From positions 43,227,040 through 43,291,039 of the forward strand of contig OX439130.1 of assembly GCA_949318235.1 (NCBI GenBank): 64,000 nucleotides of DNA, read 5' to 3'. The translations under genes and the position numbers were made by a program. The stretch is from Ecdyonurus torrentis (Eukaryota; Arthropoda; Insecta; Ephemeroptera; Heptageniidae). Under the pieces are notes generated by a model. That model was not told the origin of the DNA and searched no databases. It worked only from the letters and a program-made list of their open reading frames with translations. Numbering within the stretch: position 1 is the first letter of the stretch; every line of letters begins with the position of its first letter. This document shows positions 1 to 33,551 of this stretch, piece by piece.

Positions 1-268
1 CTTATCACCTCTGTCAGCGCTTCACAGCGTTTACCGAAAAGACCCGAACGGGCAACAGCTGATGCTGAGAACCTCTGCCGGCTTCTGGATGTGAATAGGT
101 GAGGCGCTCCATAGAGGTCGGGCATACCGTATTTGCTAACGCAAAGTATCCAAATTGCTCAGAAAACGTACCGTATTGCCACAGCACTGCACAGCGCTCT
201 CATTAAAATACGGTACGCACCCCGATGCTACCGTTGGTATGATACAAAATGTGTTTAGGTACAGTATG

Positions 269-813
269 TACATATATCGTTGGGTAAAGTATTGTTCACA
301 TGGAGTGAAAACTTAACGTCTGTCAACGTCCGCGTTGACAGGATACCGCGTTGACAGGATGCGCGGGAAAACTGACGGATACCAACGGATCGAGCTGCGT
401 TAATATAAACATATCACCCCTTTCACATGCATTATTGTTGACGGATGGAGCTGGGCTTACGTAAACAAATGCAACCGTTCACATGTACCCGTCGTTTTGA
501 CGGATAGAAAAGCTGGGTGTTGCCAGCTTTGCCCGTCAGTATCCGTTGGTAGCCGTCAGTTTTAAAACCATGTGAAAGGGTTCGTTTTTTTACATTATAA
601 ACAAGTTGCAACAACACTTTTTTAACTTTGTTTACCCGTCGACGTCCGTCGACGGATGTTAAATTTTCAGTCCATGTGAATGATACTTTAGAGCACAAAC
701 CGTGTATCTACAAAAGCAGCTAAGTCAAAAATCTTATATTTTTGCTTAAATAGTAATGTGAACCTTGTTGCTTTTGTAGATTCACGGTTTGTGCTCTAAC
801 CCAACGATATGTA
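269..813. mobile_element. Foldback element with GACGGAT/CGTC subterminal repeats
   Basis: The outer ends are inverted copies: TACATATATCGTTGGGT at 269-285 and ACCCAACGATATGTA at 799-813. On the left they continue into AAAGTATTGTTCACATGG; on the right the matching inverse sequence ends at about 688 and is separated from the outer part by a younger 106 bp insertion. Inside are inverted blocks (ACGGATACCAACGGA near 371-385, TCCGTTGGTAGCCGTC near 541-556) and a short tandem CCGCGTTGACAGGAT twice at 333-360. The TTCACATG/CATGTGAA octamer recurs at least five times. TA dinucleotides flank both ends, consistent with a TA target duplication. No transposase frame is present, so this is a non-autonomous DNA element. 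Confidence 0.7.
689..798. mobile_element. 106 bp MITE with TA target duplication, nested in the 269-813 element
   Basis: Terminal inverted repeats of 28 bp with one mismatch lie at 691-718 (starting GAGCACAAACCGTG) and 769-796 (ending CACGGTTTGTGCTC). TA occurs directly outside both ends (689-690 and 797-798). The element interrupts the right terminal repeat of the larger foldback element, so it is the younger insertion. Size and TA duplication suggest a Tc1/mariner-superfamily MITE. Confidence 0.75.
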
Positions 814-1067
814 AGTTGAGAGAGATGAGAGATGGAGTTTATTATTGTTATTTCCCAAAAAAAAAAAAAAAAAAAAAAAAACTTCCCAGTCATCACAAAT
901 GCTACTTTTCATTGCAATGTTTTTTTTTTTTTTTTTTTTTTTTTTTAGTATGTATACTTTAATTACCCACAAGCTTTTAGATTTAATGGATTTGTGTTAT
1001 TTAGCAACAACAAAAAGTTGGATGGTATATTTGAAAATACAATTATTTATTTTAAATGTGTTTGCAG

Positions 1068-1279
1068 TGGATCATCTGAGCAAGTATCTTGCTATGCGAC
1101 TAACACTGGACCTTGATTCGGAGTTGACAGACAGTCTTCTAAACTTCTGCATCTATATTGCACCAAGTCCTAACCAGTTTGTTGTCCTCAATGGTAACCA
1201 AACATTAGGACAAGTCAATGAGAAATTCTGGAAAGTCAATCGTCCACTAGAGATGTTCTACTCATGGAAGAAATCTTAA
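1068..1279 (+). CDS. Sce: E3 ubiquitin ligase RING1/Sex combs extra, last coding exon (partial gene)
   Basis: Last exon of the Polycomb repressive complex 1 RING-finger ubiquitin ligase, which monoubiquitinates histone H2A in the nucleus. A TTTGCAG acceptor (1061-1067) opens the exon in phase 1 (first codon split G|TG), and TAA lies at 1277-1279. The encoded 70 residues start [20 protein letters not shown] and end in [20 protein letters not shown]. This is the C-terminal RAWUL (ubiquitin-like) domain that binds CBX/Pc and other PRC1 partners. The block VDHLSKYLA and the ending around FWKV..P.E..Y are recognisable in human RING1/RING2, and the match to insect Sce is closer still. The RING domain and earlier exons lie upstream of the window. 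AATAAA signals occur at 1300-1305 and 1340-1345. Confidence 0.93.
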
Positions 1280-1830
1280 AATAATAATAACAACCTCATA
1301 ATAAATACTTAAGTAGGTAGTACATACCTTTAAATGGGTAATAAAAAAACTATAGCAAGACTTATTTTCTGAATTAAAAATTAAGATATTGTTAACTCAT
1401 TGTGTCATAAATGTATTAAAGAGATGCTGGCCACTTAATAATAATCAAATCAAATTCTTTCAATGATAAATCATGTGTATCATGTGTATTATACACAAAT
1501 TATGTCTCATTAATTAGCGCAAACAGGAGAGAAAACTTGAAATGTAGGCAACTCGTGGTATAATTTCTATTAACACAATGGCATTATGAATTCCTAAAGT
1601 TGTCTAATTTTCAGTTTTTGACACAAGTTGGGGAGGGGTGCAGAAGGTTTGAGGGATAATATGTGTATGAATGATGGTCCCATCTCATACATGCATGCTA
1701 AGTTTTTGATATAATTTTTTTGAGGCCAGCATCCCTTTTAAGAAATAGCATTTTTATATTAAATTTTCATGATTTCTAATTAGGTATTTTATTCCTCCCC
1801 CCCCCCCCTCCCCCACCATTAAAAGTGTTG

Positions 1831-1831
<1 letters not shown>

Positions 1832-1868
<37 letters not shown>
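1832..1868. repeat. (TA)n microsatellite
   Basis: Uninterrupted alternating T and A, preceded by a poly-C run from about 1796. Confidence 0.9.
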
Positions 1869-1870
<2 letters not shown>

Positions 1871-2396
1871 GCTCTTTAAATTAATTTTCCCTGTACAAAT
1901 GTTAAATTTGTTTAGTAGAGATAAAATATCAGCTACTTTAAATAATGGTTTCACTCGTCAGATATTGTTCAATTTCATTGTAATAAAACGACAACACTTG
2001 TCCATAAAACTAGGTTTTGAATACAGGTTTTGTTTGCCCTAATGACAGTATATTCCAAATTGCATAGATACTTTTGCATATGATGCATCTATGCACTTTG
2101 TTAGTTTATTATTCCATATTTTTGTAAAACAACCTAATCGTATGTAAATTACTTTTTAGAGTTTTATGTAGTTGTAAATTGTGTCATTTTCTTAAAAATT
2201 ATAGCCTATATAAATATGTGTATTTTAAATGCCATTTTAAATGCAAGCATTAATCCTGAGTAAAAACAAATAAATGTAAACTATGTCTACTGTAGATCTT
2301 TTAGTCTGATTTAACTTTGGCTATTTCAGAAAAATGTTCTGTTTGGTATTATTATTATTTTTAACTAAAGATTTAAATGTATTTCCTTTTATTCGT

Positions 2397-2431
<35 letters not shown>

Positions 2432-2437
2432 AATATG

Positions 2438-2561
2438 TACAGCTCTGGCCAAAAGTTATCAAACGATTTGCATAGGCAACCCACAACCACACTATGTTAT
2501 CTTTATGAGAAAACACAGCAGCCGCCGTTGCCCCGTTTAGGAACTTTTGGCCACAACTGTA
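2438..2561. mobile_element. 120 bp Tc1/mariner-type MITE
   Basis: The left terminus CAGCTCTGGCCAAAAGTTAT (2440-2459) and the right terminus, whose inverse reads CAGTTGTGGCCAAAAGTTCC (2540-2559), form about 20 bp terminal inverted repeats. TA lies directly outside each (2438-2439 and 2560-2561). The CAGnTnTGGCCAAAAGTT start is the terminal motif of many Tc1-like transposons. The interior is only about 80 bp, so no transposase is encoded. It is flanked by poly-T and poly-A tracts. Confidence 0.8.
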
Positions 2562-3782
2562 CATTTTTCTTAAATCTCAAGATTTGCTGTATAACACAAG
2601 TAAAAATAAATCAGACAAAAAAAAAAAAAAAAAAAAAGGTCTATTTATAGGTTGTAAACATTAAACTTTTTGTTTCATAATTTTATTTTTTTTTTATTAG
2701 AGTTTACAATCAGAGCTATTATTACATTTTAATTAAATATTTTGTTTTAAATTAAAAATAATAATAATAAAAATAAATAAAAATAATAATAAATAAACAA
2801 TGGACTATGCAAATCCAGAGTTTAATTAGGAAGCTAGTTGTTCTAGATACTCTCCACATTTTTTTTCCCCTTTTTTATGTTATGTAAATATATTATGTGA
2901 ACGTGGACATGCAAAAAAAGAGCACTGGCTCACGTTAGATTTTATTGGCAGTAATCTTAAATCAGACAATTTGCCTTTAATGGTTTCCATTGTTACATAA
3001 TTATTTTATTGTTTAGTATTCAAGCTGCTAGACTTATGGTGTACCTGGTTGCTTGTATGCATTTTAGTTTTTATTTAGTAAGCAAATGTTTGTTTATTGG
3101 ACTTCAAAATGGTATAACATATTACCATCATCTTAATGTAATTAATTCACCTTTCAGATGGGGAAATAACAATGCTATGTGAATAGCAAATTTTTCTATA
3201 AAATATGGTGCAAGTAACACCTTCTGTTAATAGGTTATGAGTTTCAAATACAAGGTACAACTCTAGTTCCTTAATTGGCAAAATGAAAATGTAAGGCAGT
3301 ATTTGAGTAAGCTGTTGGTTCAGTAAAGATTTGTGTTAATATTTACTGTCTGTTAACAACATTAAAAAAAAAACTCTTGCTCACTGCTTATTTTTCAAAA
3401 TAGTAACTTATAATTCAAATATTTTTCTCCTTATTAACACTCCATTATGCAGATGTGATGTATTAATGAAATTACCGCAAGCTTGCTTTTTCTCACTTTT
3501 GCATCTTGTTCAATAATATATCAAGCCTGTTACTTATACACTAACAACTGTTTGTTTTCTTTTATATATATTTATATATAAGTAAATGAGGAAAAATCAT
3601 TACAGCTAATTATATGATGTTAAAAACATAATACACAAATAGTATATAGCAAGATTACAGCATGTTAAATTGCAAATTAAATTTTATATGGTTTGCATTT
3701 TCTTAAATTTTCAATTAAATGTGTTTTAATCTTTATGTGTACAATTTCTCTTATTTTTGTAAATAGGCCAAGAAAAATAAAA

Positions 3783-4680
3783 AAAAGTGGAAAAAAATTA
3801 GGACAAGTCTGAATTTTTCAGGGTTGGTAGAGACCATTGCTCCAAGCTTTCTACCAAAAGTTACCAAAAATTGCCCTTGAGCTTTTCCGGAAAAGCGGAA
3901 AAATCTGCTAAATCGTAACTAATGAAGATACCTTAAAAATTCAAACGGATTCTTGTTCCTCGGATCAAAATACATTGGAAACACATATTTTCCAAAAAAT
4001 TATGTCAATAGTAATGGCGGTAGAATTTTCCAAAGTCGTCACTTTACCACTTCAGCTATTTTCTCCACATTTTCACATTTTGTATAAAAACTTGAAAATA
4101 TAGACCATAATGATTAACACAGTTTATTGTAAAAAATGTAACAAACAAAATGAGATATGATTTATTAAAATATCTCAATTTATAACGGAGTTATGCCCGG
4201 AAAAGCAGGAGAATCTATAGGTAAAGCATGCTGCGCAAACCATAGGCGCTTGTGCTTTTCCGGGCACAACTCCGTTATAAATTGAGATATTTTAATAAAT
4301 CATATTTCATTTTGTTTGCTACATTCTTTACAATAAACTGTGTTAATCATTATGGTCTATAGTTTCAAGTTTTTATACAAATTGTGAAAATGTGGAGAAA
4401 ATAGCTGAATAAGTGGTAAAGTGACGATTTTGGAAAAGTCTACCGCCATTACTGTTGACATAATTTTTTGGAAAATACGTGTTTCCCACGTATTTTGATC
4501 CAAGGAACAAGAATTCGTTTGAATTTTTAAGGTATCTTCATTAGTTACGATTTAGCAGATTTTTCCACTTTTCCGGAAAAGCTCAAGGGCAATTTTTGGT
4601 AACTTTTGGTAGAAAGCTTGGGGCAATGGTCTCTACCAACCCTGAAAAATTCAGACTTGTCCTAATTTTTTTCCACTTTT
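3783..4680. repeat. Large palindromic foldback element (425 bp arms, 45 bp loop)
   Basis: Left arm 3783-4207 and right arm 4253-4680 are near-perfect inverted copies, beginning AAAAGTGGAAAAAAATTAGG on the left and ending with its inverse on the right. The inner arm ends are GGAGTTATGCCCGGAAAAGC and its inverse. The loop is 4208-4252. No ORF of substance is present. A target duplication is not obvious because the flanks are A-rich. The arms differ at only scattered single positions, which suggests recent formation or ongoing arm-to-arm gene conversion. Confidence 0.85.
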
Positions 4681-4909
4681 ATAGGGATTTGAGTTCGTTT
4701 CCTGGTCTAAAATCACATTTTTCTTGTTTACATTTTATAATGCATCTTTGGGAGACTGTCTCTGCTTTTTATTTTATTAACTTGTATTTTCCAAAGAAAA
4801 GATAAGGCTACCATAGATACAAATGAGTTTGAAGTTCCGATATTATTTTGTTTTGTTTTGAATCATATGTAAATTAAGGGGTTTGTTTCTCTAAAAAAAA
4901 CAATACACC

Positions 4910-5322
4910 TTAAACCCTTGTCAACCTACCTTTTTATCATTTAGAAAATTTAGAATACTAGATTGATAATTACCATGCCTTATTATCCATGAATTAGAGA
5001 CCAACACGTTGATTTTGTATTTATTTATTTAAAAAAAATTTAGCGGTTATTTCATGCATCTGACGTCGCAATGTACCGATGGGGTTGTGATAGGGGTAAA
5101 GAACTTGAGGGAGGGGCTTAAATTTATCACGTGACCAGAGCGGTGACTGTGATTGGCGGCGGTACATTGTGACTTCAGATACGTGAAATAACTGTCAAAA
5201 AGAAAACAAATAAAAATAAATACAAAATCAATGTGGTGGTGTATAATTCATGGATAATAAGGTATGGTAATTATCAATCTAGTATTCTAAACGATAAAAA
5301 AGTAAGTTGACAAGGGCTTTAA
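4910..5322. mobile_element. TTAA-flanked foldback MITE
   Basis: Inverted arms 4914-5078 and 5160-5318 are separated by an 81 bp spacer. The termini read ACCCTTGTCAACCTACC (left) and, inverted, AGCCCTTGTCAACTTACT (right), each bordered by TTAA (4910-4913 and 5319-5322). TTAA target duplication is typical of piggyBac-like and some other cut-and-paste families. There is no coding capacity. Confidence 0.75.
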
Positions 5323-6614
5323 AAAAAATTAATGAGCTGTTGTAAATTAAATGTAAAAATTACCAATAAATTATTTTGAAGTGTAAGAATGCATTTACTT
5401 ATTTATTCAACTTAAATAATTTAGCCACCACGAGTTTTTAGTTTTAGATTGGCGTTAATGAAATCTTATACTGTAATATTGCCCATAAGGGATCGCCATA
5501 AAAATTAAACAAAACAATGTTCAAAAACTAATGATGGAGCTTTACATCCTAAAATTTAAAAAACATTTAAGGTCTATATAATAATGGACCTTCAAAAACA
5601 CTGAAAATTTTTTTCAAGGAGTTATTCAAAATTCCAATATTAACAACAAACGAGTTTCTGTTTCAAATTGCATTCACTGTTGAATTATTTTTTTAACGCT
5701 ATAATTTTTAATAGTTAAAAGGCATGCTGTTTTAAATATGTAAAGATAAATTTATCCAAAATCTCACTGTATTAAATGAAAGTATGTACAGAAATTCTTA
5801 AAGCTTAGTAAAATCCCACTGTTGTTGAAAAGGGTCAGATAAGGATATTTGTATTTTTGAAAAAATTACGACTTCTTCATGTAATTACAAGGTTTTTATT
5901 TTTCATGAAACAAAACAGATAATTGAATTGTATTGCTTCAATGTATTGCAGGAAAGCAAAAGGAAGAGAGAAAAGACGAAGATAATGTATATTGTGCTGT
6001 CTGGTGATAAACAGTTTAGTATCATCATAGTATGCATAAAATACATTCAGTAGCAATAACAATACAGTTACAGTATTATACATACTGCTGATAGAAATTT
6101 TATTCAATGGAAATGAAATGACATTTAGAAGTAATTGCATTAAATTCTGTAATCAAATCCAAAATTAAAGAATCAATATAAAAAAGTGGAAGACAAAATA
6201 TTATACCGGTTGCATTAGTGAAGTAACCAACTATATGGATGCTGAATGTAAACAGTACAGTTTCAATCAAAGTTATTTAGAAAGTTTACCTGCATACTTA
6301 AAATAAATCTGCCTACACTAGATTTAAATACAATTGAATGTTTTGAACTTTACGTAAAATATAAACTTTTTATTGCATGTCTCGCGCCACATAGATCCTG
6401 AATTATTTTCAATAATAATGACACATAAAAAAAAAAAATGGCAGTAGCTTATTGAAGCCCTACATGCACATATACCCTACATATTGCATGCATGTATTGA
6501 GTAGACTTGTGTATATTATATACTATAGTATACCAGACAAATTTGTATGCAATCTTTTATTGCAATCAAGTTTTCGGTTTTCCACTCTTGAGTGTTACCG
6601 GAAAACTTGTTTAT

Positions 6615-6719
<105 letters not shown>

Positions 6720-7037
6720 ATACTGAATTATAAATTAATTTTGGTTTTTCAGAATATAGTTTAAACTATAACAGCATAAAATGTTATGATTACAATGAAA
6801 AAAAAAAAAAAATACCTATATAGTCACCGACACACGTATGATATTTATGTTTAACATGTACATCAAACAAATGTTCAACCTTAATTTTAATAGAAAACAC
6901 AAATTCTTCATCACACTCTATGTATAATTAATTGTCCATAATGTCCATTGTATGTTGCATGTTGGACCAACAACAAGGATTCGCGCAGCACTTAATGTGT
7001 GTTTGTGAATACATAATTCGTGACCAAATAAAAGCCT

Positions 7038-7493
7038 TTAATCTTTGAAGGTACGTTTCCTCTTGCCAGGTCTAGGAATATCTGCATCCTCCTGTTGCGT
7101 GTCCTTATCCTTAGGTTGCCATAATCCTCCACGGATGAACCGCTTTGCAACTCCTGTATCAAGACGAGGAGCCAGCGCACGTTCCTCAAGCTGTTTAGCT
7201 CTTGCTATGTGCTCTCGAACACGTCCCAGTTCAGTTTTAACCGGATGGTTTGCTGCGTCACGACCCTTAGTCTTCAAATAAGCCCAAAATAAAGAATTTA
7301 TTGCATAAGTGAGAAAAATATCATGTTGCGCTTTACCAGCTGCATCTAATTTACGATAAACTCCTTCTGGATCACTTTCGCATAGAGTTGTAAGTAAACG
7401 TTCAACCTCGTTTATTTTGCCTTGAAGATCTGTAACCGCAAATATAACTTCAGGATTATTTAGTTCCTTAAGATCTAGTTCTACTGATGACAT
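7038..7493 (-). CDS. C1D: Nuclear nucleic acid-binding protein C1D (Rrp47/Lrp1, Sas10/C1D family)
   Basis: A single-exon frame of 151 residues starts MSSVELDLKEL and ends KRKRTFKD. C1D is the metazoan counterpart of yeast Rrp47, a nuclear exosome cofactor that partners the exonuclease Rrp6/EXOSC10 in rRNA and snoRNA 3' processing. The N-terminal helical Sas10/C1D domain covers roughly residues 10-100. The motifs YAINSLFWAYLKTKG, NHPVKTELGRVR and AKRFIRGGLWQPK align with the human protein (YTLNSMFWVYLATQG, EHPVKQELERIR, ASRFVKNALWEPK). The basic C-terminus (PGKRKR) is usual for the family. I chose the ATG at 7493; an in-frame TTG 24 bases upstream is not credible as a start. The gene is head-to-head with MFSD11, 911 bp apart. 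Confidence 0.93.
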   Translation of the reverse strand: MSSVELDLKELNNPEVIFAVTDLQGKINEVERLLTTLCESDPEGVYRKLDAAGKAQHDIFLTYAINSLFWAYLKTKGRDAANHPVKTELGRVREHIARAKQLEERALAPRLDTGVAKRFIRGGLWQPKDKDTQQEDADIPRPGKRKRTFKD

Positions 7494-8404
7494 GTTTGCA
7501 CCTGTTTCTATAATCAATAAAATAGTATAAAAACACTTAAAAAGTAAAAAATTAAATAAGAAAACAAATATTCACGTGTTTTAAATTTGATCAGCTGCTA
7601 TAATTCATTCGTTAATTTCCGGATGTTTTCTTTTTCCACGGACATTTCCGAAGTACAAAAAAATGCGCGCTAAGAACCAATAAATTTGAAACTTTTTGCC
7701 GCTTTTTTTGCAAGTGCGCAAAAATAATGTATTAGAGGACAATAGTTAAAACGTTAAAGCATAATTAGGCAAAAGAAACTAATACAAACAATTAACTTCT
7801 TTAAAAGACAAATATGATATGAAAGGATTTTAAAATCAAAGAAACTACTGTGTATAATTAAATATATTTGTTTACATACCTATAATTATGTTTTTATATA
7901 TATATACGCCGATCAATAAAAGCGACACAATTCTATATGTTAATATTACTGAAAAATAATAATGATTGACATTTTAAAATATATATAATGTGCTTTTAAT
8001 TAATATCGTGGCAGGCTTTCCATATAAATACAAGTGCTGCACCCTGCACTGATCTGAAAGGATTATTGAAGTAAATTATTTATTTTCTAACACTGCGCTT
8101 GCGTGTATGGACACTCCCCCAAAACGTTTGAAAACGTCATTATCGATATAAAAAATTGGTGGGAGAATGCATCGTAATAGGGGAATATAAAGTTATACAA
8201 TACGTAATAGGACGTCACCCTTTCCACCTCACTTTTTCATTTCCCCGTCGAGGTTGCATTGCCGACGCCGACCTTGCTCGCGATGCTTGTAGTAGAGTCT
8301 CTCCGCAGCTGGAGTACAGAGTAGGCGTGTCGTCTACATCTATACTAAAACTGGAATTAAAACTTTAAACCTAAATTGCACTTGATAACATACCAACAAT
8401 CACC
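7494..8404. promoter_or_regulatory. Shared upstream region of the divergent C1D and MFSD11 genes
   Basis: C1D begins at 7493 on the minus strand and MFSD11 at 8405 on the plus strand, so the 911 bp between them must hold both promoters and 5' UTRs. The part nearest MFSD11 (about 8200-8345) is locally GC-richer than its surroundings and contains CGACGCCGACCTTGCTCG, as expected for a promoter or 5' UTR. On the minus strand an acceptor-like ATTATAGAAACAG lies just before the C1D start, so a non-coding first exon is possible. No clear TATA box was found. Confidence 0.5.
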
Positions 8405-22063
<13,659 letters not shown>

Positions 22064-24654
22064 AACAAAATCTCGGTGTTGTTTCCTACAACGAACAATT
22101 TTATATAACGTGCAATGTTTTTACTGTGTGTAATCTGCATATAGAGGTGCTGGGATAATTGTGCACTTTTATTATTCTCAAAGTATCAGATCAGGTTGAT
22201 GTTTATAAATCATGATATGGCTGTGTTATGTGCATGAATGATGGTATTGATGAATTATTATAGTCAAGTAACTGAATTCTGGTTCATAATTGTAAGTAAC
22301 TTTTCAATGAACGTAAAATTCTACGCAAAGAAAAAAAAAAGAAGAAAAAAAAAGGCAAATTTATCATTGTTGTAAAAATAAAGGAAATGAAAATATGTCA
22401 ATTTACTTATAATGTTACGGCCATTGTGAAGCTATGCTTTATGCGGCAGTCGGCAGTTAAAGCAGCCCATTTTAAAGTGAATGGAATGATATTTTACGTT
22501 AGTTTGAAATTAATAATAAATTAAAACACTTTTATTATTATATAATTATATGTCTGTTATAAGTTTAATTTCAAATTTTCGTTACTCTATCTGCTAATGT
22601 TGATGTACTGTATAGAGACCAGATTTCCATAGGCAAAAATTTGTGAGTTTATACGCCTACAAGTTTTATGGTTAGGCTTCTTGCATATCAATCTACTGTG
22701 AACTTTTAAATTTGTTAATGCTCAAAGTAATAAGTAGTATGAATTGAGCCTGAATAATAAAATATAAAATATTATTAAAACATGTTGACAGTAGTTTGTG
22801 GAGCAAAAAGCCTAACTAATAAATTTGCAGGCGCGCACTCCTCGAACTTTTTATTACAATAAGAAAATTAGTTACAAGACTACATACATACATCAAATAT
22901 AAATGCAATATTATTTATAAAATTGGTATATTAAAAAATTGAATCTCTCACGTGATGTAATACTTAACTGTGATAACTTCTGTACAACTAAAATCTCGAA
23001 CAAAATATATTGCTCATCAAAACGTCCCGTCTAATAATGGAGTTATTGCTATCGTACGGGGTTTATAGAACTAATTTAGAATAGTCTTAAGCTATTTTGT
23101 ATGAAATGATGACGCACATTTTATAATCATCATTGAATTAACATGATAAACATTCTATGAATAATTCATTTTGTGTGCGTATTACTTTTACTCAAAGTTT
23201 CTTAATCGGAGAGATTCAATTTTTTTTGTTAACGTTGGCAACTATATTTGACCTGATCTGTTTATATATTTTAATCATCACATTTTTTTTTCTCAATGCT
23301 CATAATATCTTTATAAGATTATTTTATAGGAAAAGCATATAAAAAAATGCTGATAAGTACATGTTTTGTAATCAAGTCTTTTAATGTTATATTTTATAAA
23401 TTTTAAACACTTTTAAAAGTATTCTTAAATAAATTTTATACGAATTAATAAATTTAATATGGTAGTTTTTTTTCAATGTTATTACTTGAAAATTTAAAGA
23501 ATTTATAAGAAATTTTATAATTTTTTTAGTAAAAGTATAGATTTTTTTTTTAAACGTTCAATATCTTTTCAAATATGTTATATAAAGTTATGCAAAAATA
23601 ATTAACTACCAAATTAAATAAAATTACGATCTTCCTGTGTAGTAAATAACACATTTAATATTAATAGAATTTTTAGAATACATCTTTATATAAACAAAAT
23701 GATTTTTTACTAATTAATAAAAAAATAATTGCAAATTTTTACGGTGTTAGAAATGAAAAAAGGAAAAAACTTTTATTGTAAATAGATGATTTATATTTTC
23801 ATCACTTGTATATTAAAAAAAAAACATTCCAATTTTTTAGAACACTTTTATAATATTGTACATGGTTGTTATTGAAATCTTATCGAATGTTTTATATAGC
23901 AATAAAAATATCAATGTTTTATAATATATTATAGTAATTGATTGTTGTTTAATGTCGTTGCATGCCTAATAATATTATTAATATATTTATATGGTAGTTA
24001 AGATATTATTTAATAAATATTTTTACATATTAAAATACAATCTCATTATTAATTATTTTTTTTACAGATATGCGCACATAAATAATTACTGAATAATATG
24101 TTTTACACACTATATATTATAGTTATAAAGTTTTTTTAACAGAGGGTTATATTTTATTTGTTTGTTTATTTATTTATTTTTTTAATGTTTTTATAGCTGT
24201 TTATACGTTATGTATCGCTGTAAAAATATATTTATGTACTGCAGTATTAATTTCACCCAAAAGAAGAAGATGAAGGGGAAATATATATTATATAACGCGT
24301 CATGCGATACACGTAATCTTAAAATTTGCAGGCCATTTCTAACATTAAAATTTCTAACATTTTTTAATCAAAGTCTTGAAATTTTATGGTATCTACTATT
24401 ACAGTATATTATATGTTATTGAGATCTGAAAGTTGCTATTATATTATTTAACATAAATTTCACAAAAGTTTAAAAAATTAAAGATTAGCATCATAGCACT
24501 TATAATTAAACATAAACAATATTTGTTCATTTTTATAGCTTGAAAATCTAAAAGCTAATATGGCTTAAAAAATTACAATAAATATCATTATAAGCAGATT
24601 AATAAAATATTGTTTGATAAATTATTTGCATTAATTACAATTATCACAATTAAA
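22064..24654. other. Region between convergent MFSD11 and NOX4-like genes
   Basis: It contains the MFSD11 3' UTR (AATAAA at 22377-22382 and further candidates) and the NOX4 3' UTR on the opposite strand, where the inverse of TTTATTTATTTATTTT (about 24164-24180) supplies several AATAAA signals. The rest is AT-rich with no recognisable gene. Confidence 0.6.
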
Positions 24655-32547
<7,893 letters not shown>

Positions 32548-33471
32548 GACTCACACCACCACACTCGTGGTCCAGCAGTGAGTGGATGCTGGAGAAGATG
32601 TTCTCTGGAGATGAGATCGTGAAGTTAATGAGAGAGAGAAAGAGAGAGAGAGAGAGCACTGTTGCCGTGCACCACCACCACTACGAGCTGGCAACTGCGA
32701 TAGAGTGGTGCTCCGGTGTGCGAGTACGATCGTACGATATACACCTGTCTGCAGGTGAGCGCAAAGTTTACCGCGTGCCATGCGCCGTGTAAAGCCATGC
32801 CACCACGCCACGCCAGCGACAGGCAAGAATGCCAATTGTTTCCTTCCTTATCTCAAAATGAGAAAGTGACTTTTTTTTTTTTATTATTATTTTTTTATTA
32901 CGTTTTAGTAGTGAGAACAAAATTATTACATAAAAATTATAAACAATTGTGTATGACCATGAAAAATGCTTATTAAAAACAACTGTCACTTTTTTGTTAT
33001 TAATGGAAAGGATATAATAATAAATGAAGATTTTAAGATATCATTATTAAGAAAGCTTAATACTTAATTGTTTCTCACACACTTTAAAACGCATACAGTA
33101 TAAGTGAGTGGATGAGTATGTCAGTAATACTTCTGGCTGTATGCTGTCTAGTTTTGCTAATAAAAAAAATATAAATATACTTTAAATTGACGCTGGTTAA
33201 TAAAATGTGAAACTAATAGTTATCAACTCAATTAGTTTAAATACGAAAATATACAGTAGTGCAAATGAACTATTCACAGCAAGGGATTTTGTGAGTATGT
33301 AATTTATTTTACTATTTGAATTTTTGTGAAGATATTAAAACATATTAACAAACATTGAAATTTAAAAAAGGTTTGCGAGTTTGATTATAAAATTATTAAC
33401 TTTTTGGTTATATATACGCACTCAATTTCTGAAAGGGAATTATATATGTATACACTATACAGTATATAATA

Positions 33472-33476
<5 letters not shown>

Positions 33477-33545
<69 letters not shown>
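33477..33545. repeat. (TA)n microsatellite
   Basis: About 68 bp of uninterrupted TA. Confidence 0.9.

Positions 33546-33551
<6 letters not shown>

Larger units (their letters stand above)
1..1067 (+). other. Intron of Sce/RING1 (partial) filled with decayed inverted-repeat DNA
   Basis: This stretch precedes the splice acceptor at 1061-1067 and has no convincing coding exon. Bases 1-260 are clearly more GC-rich than the rest of the window and contain a tenfold motif TACCGTATTT (125-134, 168-177 approximately) with an inverse copy near 205-215, so they look like the remnant of another foldback element. From 269 to 813 lies a nested transposon structure described separately. Poly-A at 856-880 and poly-T at 920-946 follow. 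The only ORF here runs through the homopolymers and becomes real only at the Sce exon. Confidence 0.6.

Noticed and set aside
7494..7517. Upstream extension of C1D by eight residues
   Set aside because: The codon at 7517 is TTG, not ATG; the first ATG is at 7493 and matches the expected N-terminal length.
32750..32761. Plus-strand donor CTGCAG|GTGAGC as the first exon of Ptpmeg
   Set aside because: Good splice consensus but more than 4 kb from the next likely exon and within the NOX4 promoter region; no other support.
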